Positions 57,828 through 64,000 of a stretch of DNA of 64,000 nucleotides are shown one piece after another. The notes below the pieces were generated by a model. It searched no databases, was not told the origin of the DNA, and saw only the letters and a program-made list of their open reading frames with translations. The first letter of the stretch is position 1. Each line of letters opens with the position of its first letter. This DNA is from Linnemannia hyalina (lineage: Eukaryota; Mortierellomycota; Mortierellomycetes; Mortierellales; Mortierellaceae): contig JAHRHY010000007.1 of the NCBI GenBank assembly GCA_019671135.1, positions 1,550,001-1,614,000 of the forward strand. Reading direction: 5' to 3'. The translations under genes were made by a program, and so were the position numbers.

Positions 57828-59710
57828 CTACAAAAGCCAAGTGGAGTGGCCGTACCAGGCGGCGCCGCGTTGGGTCGCCAGTTGGCTCATCCTCGAGTTG
57901 GACATGCCAATCAAGTAATCTCCTCGCGTCAACAGCACAGCATCCAACATTGGGGGGTAGAAGGGTCCCAACGAAGTCATCGTGCCTAACTTCTTGGTCG
58001 TGGATGGCTTGACCTGCCCTTGCTCATCCTTCTCGGCATCACCGTGGTCAAGCATGACCCAACCGAGCTTTTCAAGCTTCTCGAGCTCTTTGGGCCGCTT
58101 CTCGTTCGTTGTTACCAGGACGGGGAGACGCTCAAAGACAACATCGGCATTCTGCTCGGTCGTGCCTGCGAGGGCCTTTATCCGCCGCTGCTTCTCAATC
58201 TCGTCCACCTTCTCGGCGATTTCCTCAATCTGGACCAGGCAATCCTTCTCGTCCTGACCGGGCTTGCACTTTGTCACAATATCACCGCGCCGCAAGTGGA
58301 CAATGATGAACTCGGGATGCCGACGAGTTGTAGAGGCAGTGGGGCGGGGCAGGAGGGTGTCCAGGATCTCGTCGGCCATGGCCTCGACCTTGGCGTTGAA
58401 CTTCATGTGCAGACCAATCTCCTTCCAGGCGCGGTCGTTCAGATCGGGGCCGTTCAAAAAGTAGGGGCATGAGAGACACTTCCACATGGTATCGGTCGTG
58501 GACTGGTCCTGCCTGTCCTTGAGGAGGACATCCCTCGCAAATGAGTAATCAACCGCTTTGCCCTTGGTGGTATCTTCGGCAGGGGCGATGCTCTTGAAGT
58601 TCATCAGGAACTGAGGGCGGAAATGGTCGTAGAGGTGTTCGTTTTCGACACCGATGCCTCCGTTGGCGATGCAGGGGAAATCCTCGCCAAAGTTGTTCCA
58701 GTGGTGGGTCAGGCTGGAAGGAGGGTTCTCGGGCGTCTGTTTAACATCGTGCCACTCGAGGACGGGGATGCCCGACTGGGCAGAGAAGGATTCGAGATCG
58801 TAGAACTCTGAATAGCGTGGCCCGGCCCATACCTGAGACATAGTATTAAAAAGCCAGGGATAAAAAAAAGCAGCAAGGAGTGTGATTAGTGCGACGGCCA
58901 GAGAACAAAAGAGCAATCGAGGTATGGGTGGGCTGGCAAACGAAGAACCAACAGAGATGAGGCGGGATGTCAAACGGTTGTGGGTGAGTGAGATATGGGC
59001 ACTAAGAAACTTGATTTTCTTACCTTGATATGGGAATTGGGGCTGATAGGAGGAATGATCAGAGTGCGCCCGAGGTCCTTAGCAAGAAGAGCTGCTCGCT
59101 GAAGGGACGTGAACTGGTTGTTTCCGCCTCCCATCGGTAAGTACGAAAAGAACTTGTTGGTCGCAGGCAACCCTCTGGCAGCAACCTCCTCGCGATGTGG
59201 AGCAGGCCACCAGGTGCGGGTTTCGAGGGTCTTAAGGAACGATCCCATCTCCTCTTGAGCTGGCGCTGCTGACTGGTAGAAGGCGGGCTTGAATTCCTTC
59301 GTCCGAGTGCCGTTGCTGTAAGTATAGGTGGTGGTTAGGGTAGTGTCGACGGTTGTAAAGCTTGGCTCGATCTTGTGTGGAGCTTTGTCATTGTTATCGT
59401 GGTCGTCATTGGTGTAGATGGGTTCGTTAGAGTGGTTTGCTGTCTGTCCTGAGCTGGCGTACTCTTCTTCTTTGTGACGATAGATGTTGTTGGTGTAGTG
59501 GATATGGACCAGGGCCATGAGCATAAAGGAGATGCAAATCAACAGCATGATTCTGGCCAGCGTGAGACGGCTCTGCTTCATATTTTGGAGGTCGGCCGAA
59601 GAAGAGGCGCGGCGGTGAGACCGGTCGGATACCGAGGGAGATGTTGATGGGGAGGAGGGATTGAATTGAGGCAGAAGTGGTGCCGTTGCTTGTGAGGAAG
59701 AGGGAGCCAT
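57828..59710 (-). CDS. GDP-fucose O-fucosyltransferase-like type II membrane protein
   Basis: Two exons (59024-59710, 57828-58832) give 563 aa. A Ser/Pro-rich cytosolic tail precedes one membrane anchor at about residues 51-69 (LARIMLLICISFMLMALVHI), so the catalytic part would face the Golgi or ER lumen. A stem region rich in Asn, Asp and Thr has N-glycosylation sequons. The catalytic region begins FFSYLPMGGGNNQFTSLQRA, then LAKDLGRTLIIPPI, and later VHLRRGDIVTKC at about residue 410, the Arg-containing motif that binds GDP-fucose in this superfamily. The end has YLIGMSNSRMSQLATQRGA, which fits the conserved third motif. Many such proteins occur in Mucoromycota, but acceptor substrates are unknown. 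A TG repeat lies directly before the start codon. Confidence 0.82.
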
Positions 59711-62700
59711 ATTAAGTTGTGTGTGTGTGTGTGGATGGGGAGGGAGTTGTCGATAAGGGTGATTGTATGGGTTGAAAAGGAGGATTCGTTAAAATGGGCC
59801 GTTAGGATTAAGGAAGTGAAGGGAGAAATATGGGAGATGTGTTTAGCTCATCAGACGAGGATGGGTATAGGGTTGAGGAGAAAAGGGTGTGGAAAGAGGG
59901 TGGGAGGATGGAGGATGGGTCAAGATCGAAGAAAAGAGAGAAGAGGAACAAGAAGGAGAGAAGAGGATGAAAAATGAAGTATGTAATGTGTAAATTGACA
60001 CCAAGGGACGATCGCGTTTCGATATGTCAGCGTCAATGTCTATGCCAATGTGGATGGATGGGAGTGAGGGTGTGCTCTTATTTTTGGCAGCGCCGCTGTT
60101 TGTGGGTGTTTGGGAAGTCTGGCGTAAACAATGAATGAATGAAGGATACCGAAAGGAAAAGGAGAGCAGAGAGGGCGTTGAATTGAATCTGTGTGCGAGA
60201 AGGAAAGGGAAAAAGGTGGGAGGGTCTGTTGAATATAAAGAAATAGATGAAATGGTGTGGAGGAGGAATTGAAAGAAAAAAGAGAGTCCGAAGAAGTGGG
60301 TGACCGGGCGTGAGGGGGAATGAAAGAAAAATGTACAAGGAAAAATAAACGTCAAATGGGGAGGTGAGGCTGAGAAAACAAAAGGAAAAGAGGAGAAGAA
60401 GAGGGCAATCGCATATGACCCTCCCTTTATATACGGTATGCCATGCTTGGTTGTTTAATTACCAATGTCTATTGTAAATTGCAGATTACTGTTGCAGTAC
60501 TTTCCCCTGTCTACCAAATGGCCCTTTTTTTTCTTAGGTCTTAGTTGGCAGGGTCCATTCACTCAGTCTCTTGGACGTCTTTTGTTAAATGAGGGCTGTT
60601 TCGTCACTTTCTCTCTCTTCACTCTCCCATATACCCTGTGAACGATAGTACTTAATCTTTCTCGTCAACTGGTGCCTGATTGGCCAAGGTCCAAGGAACC
60701 CCGACCCTATCCTCCTCTCATCCACAGGTCATCCTATCACTTCGGCCAGCAAAACTTTAGTAGTAGAACCAAGAGAAGGGTCCTTGGAAGTTTTTTTAGT
60801 CCATTGAATAGACACTAAAGAAAATTTCCCAGAGGCACACTAGTCATCGTTCAGTCTTTCATTCTAATCGTCTTACCACAAAAGGGAGATCCAAGGAAGA
60901 AGGGAGATCCAAGGAAGAAGGGAGATCCAAGGAAGAAGGGAGGCCCTGTGTCCAGGTTGGGTCTCCTCTCTGTCTGTCTTTTCATCCTTTCTCTAATCCT
61001 TCATTATTCCAATGGCCACAATAGCTGAATTTGAAGAAACCGACAGCTGGCTCGTTCAGGGGCAATCGCCTCGGGTGAAGGAAAAGAGCTGTGGTTTGGC
61101 CATCTAATATACCCTCCTTACTCCCCTGAGCTAGAAAGAGGCTAGAGCACAATGGCATAAAGGCACAATAGACCAAATAAAGACGTCCATTGGTGTACGT
61201 GGTTGTTTCGTCATAGATAGAATGGAGCATGCACATGGATCCTTTCGAAAAATGGATATTAAAAAGGACCCTAACCATAAAGAGTTGTACTGTATCCGTT
61301 AGCCTCTTGGTTCCCCTTCTTCCTATCTATGTGAATTATGTCGGAAATATGATGCTCGCATACATTCCACCACCCTCCACCCTGCTGATTTCCGCTTGAA
61401 TTCTTTGGAAGTACTGCCAGTCTGGTTTTCTTGGCGTTTTTTGCGCCCAATTGAACAAGCTAGTAAATGGGAGGAGATGGCGTAACTGGACTGACCCTAC
61501 CTGTGGGAAACAAGGCCGACATTTTACGCCACTTTTCTGGCTATCAACCTTCTCTGTGTACTGTACAGCAAAAGTACCTTGATTTCCCTTCCTTTTGAAA
61601 TAGAAAGTATAAAAAGCATTTTTGTCAGTGAGCTTTTGTAAGTTTGGATATCAAAGATAGCGAGCATGGCTGAAAGATAGAAGAATACCTTCCCTTCTTA
61701 GCGGCGGTTTCAGTTGCCAAAAAAAAAACGATGTGAACAAAAGTAACGAAGCTTTCTGGGGGGGAAACAAAACAAGAAAAAAAAAGCCATGAGAGCCCTT
61801 CCCCTGACCCTGGGCAATGGGTTTGACGTCGAGATCTGCCTTGGTTCTTTTGTTCACTTTTGAAATAGAGGGCGAGGCCGAGACTTTTGTTGTTAGTTGA
61901 TGCTGCCTTGTCTCCCCGACAACTCTCTTTTGGTGAACACATGGTGCCTTTTTGCCTGAATTGGGAAGAGGAATTGGAGAATGAAGCTGCTCTTTATTGA
62001 TCCCAATGATAGAACAAAAAACAACTACTTCCCTTAATGGCGAATAAAGAGAGTGGATAGACACCAAGATGCAATAGCCCTTGTTGCTCACTTATACACT
62101 GCCCTGCATACGCTTGAACATCTCTATGCAATTATAGGCGCACTTGTACACTTCACGAGCTAAAAGCGGGCGCCAGCTCTCAATATTTTCACTTCAGCAT
62201 GAACATAAAAAAAAATCGCGCATTTGTACTAGAATTATTGCAATTTGCACAATCAAAAAAAGTGAGTTTTGTTCCAAAAGGTACATACTTCTTGTCCACA
62301 GGGGCACTGAACCGAAGGGAGGACACTCACTCTGCCACACTTGGTTAGATCTAAAAGTGGGGCTGCTGCCTATCCGTTGAAACACAGGCAAAAATGAGAA
62401 AAAAACATCTCTCGGAGATGCAATAACATTTGTGTTTTACACTTCAGGCGAGCATTTGTAACCCTTGCCGGAGCGATTGTCCAAGCTTTCGTTAGAAAAA
62501 TAAAGGGGTAAACGATCCAATTAAGCATATGCATTATCGAAAGAGTCACCCCTCCTTTGCGATTACTACAGCCTTGTCCTATGAATCAACGATCGATTCT
62601 GACCATGCAAATAAACATTTTCATCAACCTCCATCGCCTTCAGCGTTCCTTACTATGCTTAGGCCGAACCTCTAACGAATCATTGTGACCAAATGTCCAC

Positions 62701-63163
62701 GTTGACTTGGGAGATCAACTAATAACGATGATCCTCGTCCTCTTGTTGAACTTCTTCATTGGTGCAGCGAAGGCTCTTGGAAAGAAGGTAATCGATATGA
62801 TGAGAGAAAGAGCGCTAAACCCAAAAAGGAATTTCTACAGCTTGTGACCCCCTCTCCTGCTTCAACCTTTTTTTCTTCTTGCCAATTAGCCAATGTGCGT
62901 CTTTTTTAAATTCTTCTTTTTCCGTCAGTTTATCCATCCTTCCTTTACTCTATCACACCAATCAATACCCATTGCTGTTTGCCTCTAACCCTCCGTTCTC
63001 GCATTCATCCATTCGATAGCTCAACATATTACATTCAGCCAAACAGCACGGGGACAATGCAAATGAGGTTTGAGTTGTTTGAATTCTTTCTTTCATGCTT
63101 CATAGACCCCGACAATGCAATGTTCACATGAGATGAGGGAGCGAAAATAAAAAATGGAATGTG
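59711..63163. other. Long gene-poor region, about 3.4 kb
   Basis: No exon with family support. 59715-60400 is G/A-rich on the + strand, i.e. a C/T-rich leader of the fucosyltransferase-like gene on the minus strand. A TATATA-like element lies near 60427. Beyond it the DNA is mixed, with an 18-bp tandem repeat at 60884-60937 and short unremarkable frames. No tRNA or known RNA was recognised. Confidence 0.5.
60884..60941. repeat. 18-bp tandem repeat, three copies
   Basis: The unit GGGAGATCCAAGGAAGAA occurs three times without mismatch (60884-60901, 60902-60919, 60920-60937), with the start of a fourth. Confidence 0.95.
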
Positions 63164-64000
63164 CTAAGTCTGTACAAGGGCAGGGCTAGACGAAGAGGCA
63201 GCGTCAATGGACGGCGCGTCCTGCTGAGAATGCCCCTTCGCGCCCCAAAGAAGTTCCTCGATCGCCCTGAAGTTGCTGCTCTGCATGAAATGAGGACCAT
63301 ACAGCGCCAGTAACAGTTCAATGGAGACTTGTCCTGGATGGCGAATCGACAGCAAGAATGACCATTGTGCTGGCGCCGTCTTCATCATTGATCGCAAATG
63401 GACTATTTAGTTGATAACGACAGTAAAAAAGCAAGAAAAAAATAGAGCTGTTGTTAAAATCAAATTGCACTGAACATCACGTTTGAACAATGCAATTCTC
63501 AAAAGAAGAAAAGAGACTTACTTTGAAGGTTGATGACGATGTTCAGTTGCTCGCGCATGCGATGGAGGACACGCATGCATTCATCCTTGGATTTAGCTTC
63601 CTCGACAGGCCAAGGGTCCATGATGTTGGACCGTGATGCCTTGAGGGCCTGGAGACTTCCTTGCCGAGGCGTGACTGTGCCATCCTTCCAGGGTTTGTAC
63701 TCGGACATGTCTGAACCTTCGGTAATTGCATGCGCTAAAAATGGTGTTTGATCAATGAAAAAAAAGAAAGTCAATATTAACAATGCGTACACGACAGTGG
63801 TGGCACAATTCTTCCTTATCCACACACTTACAGCGAATGATTGCAGCGGCGCGGTGTTTCTTCTTGAGGGACACTTCCAACTCTGTGGTAGATGATATAG
63901 AGCTTGCTTCTTGGGCCGCTTCACAGGCCTCATCCTTGCTCTCAGCAGTGCTGTCATCCAATCCGCCTCCTACTGCAGGTGCTGGTGAATTGGACCCTGA
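63164..64000 (-). CDS. 3' part of an unidentified gene (runs off the right edge)
   Basis: Three exons on the minus strand join in phase: 63832-64000 (edge), 63522-63734, 63164-63402, giving about 206 C-terminal residues. The first is acidic and disordered and ends LEVSLKKKHRAAAIIR. The second contains SEYKPWKDGTVTPRQGSLQA and ECMRVLHRMREQLNIVINLQ. The third, QWSFLLSIRHPGQVSIELLL and FRAIEELLWGAKGHSQQDA, ends in a Ser/Ala-rich tail. The mix of helical and Trp-containing segments looks like a real folded domain, but I recognise no family. No N-terminus is visible. Confidence 0.6.

Noticed and set aside
1..64000. tRNA, rRNA, transposon and integrated virus signatures
   Set aside because: No T-loop consensus in a tRNA context, no terminal repeats with transposase or reverse transcriptase motifs, and no viral-type genes were seen by eye. 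A tRNAscan-SE and a TE library search would be decisive.

Overview
The window looks like nuclear DNA of an early-diverging filamentous fungus, most likely Mortierellomycota/Mucoromycota. The reasons are dense short GT-AG introns (up to 16 exons per gene), pyrimidine-rich leaders, and a mixed gene set: an ERMES Mmm1, a Pfa4-type DHHC enzyme, an animal-like USP20/33 deubiquitinase, a TMEM41-like VTT protein, a slicer Argonaute and a heterotrimeric G-alpha. No prokaryotic, viral, rRNA, tRNA or CRISPR feature was recognised. Exon boundaries were worked out by hand from splice sites, reading phase and family conservation. For every complete multi-exon model the exon lengths sum to a multiple of three.

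Layout, left to right: the 3' end of an unidentified gene (1-650 +); a UBP-zinc-finger/USP/double-DUSP deubiquitinase (1357-6231 +); a Pfa4-like palmitoyltransferase (6695-9230 +); an AP-complex sigma subunit (9399-10686 -); a coactosin-coiled coil-PH protein (11726-13788 +); Mmm1 (14074-15685 -); a HAM1-like protein (16225-19261 -); a B-box UPF0652 protein (20757-23407 +); Vps71/ZNHIT1 (23544-24523 +); a coiled-coil protein with CEP70-like traits (24552-27670 -); a poly-Q exon (about 28153-28361 +); a peroxisomal acyl-CoA oxidase (29295-31846 +); a TMEM41-like VTT protein (32022-34395 -); Argonaute (36344-40221 -); a Q/S-rich small protein (40479-40838 -); a small + strand ORF (40988-41215); mitochondrial uS17m (41719-42210 +); an LPA acyltransferase (42579-43805 -); Snu66/SART1 (44810-47772 +); an ICT1-like mitochondrial release factor (47931-49286 +); a G-alpha subunit (53165 or 54235 to 56711 +); an O-fucosyltransferase-like enzyme (57828-59710 -); and the 3' part of an unidentified gene running off the right edge (63164-64000 -).

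The genes are mostly housekeeping and do not form one pathway. Loose themes are membrane and lipid biology (Mmm1, LPAAT, VTT protein, acyl-CoA oxidase, DHHC enzyme, AP sigma), nuclear RNA and chromatin work (Snu66, Vps71, Argonaute) and mitochondrial translation (uS17m, ICT1-like). Many neighbours are convergent with very close stops, for example 28 bp between Vps71 and the CEP70-like gene. Long stretches at 49.3-53.1 kb and 59.7-63.1 kb hold no gene I can support.

I do not see a clear new multi-gene system. The most notable items are the complete slicer-type Argonaute beside a strongly codon-biased Q-rich ORF, a coactosin-PH fusion with a 14-nt microexon, a CEP70-like protein in a fungus expected to lack centrioles, a G-alpha with an altered P-loop, and a large low-complexity insertion inside a VTT domain.
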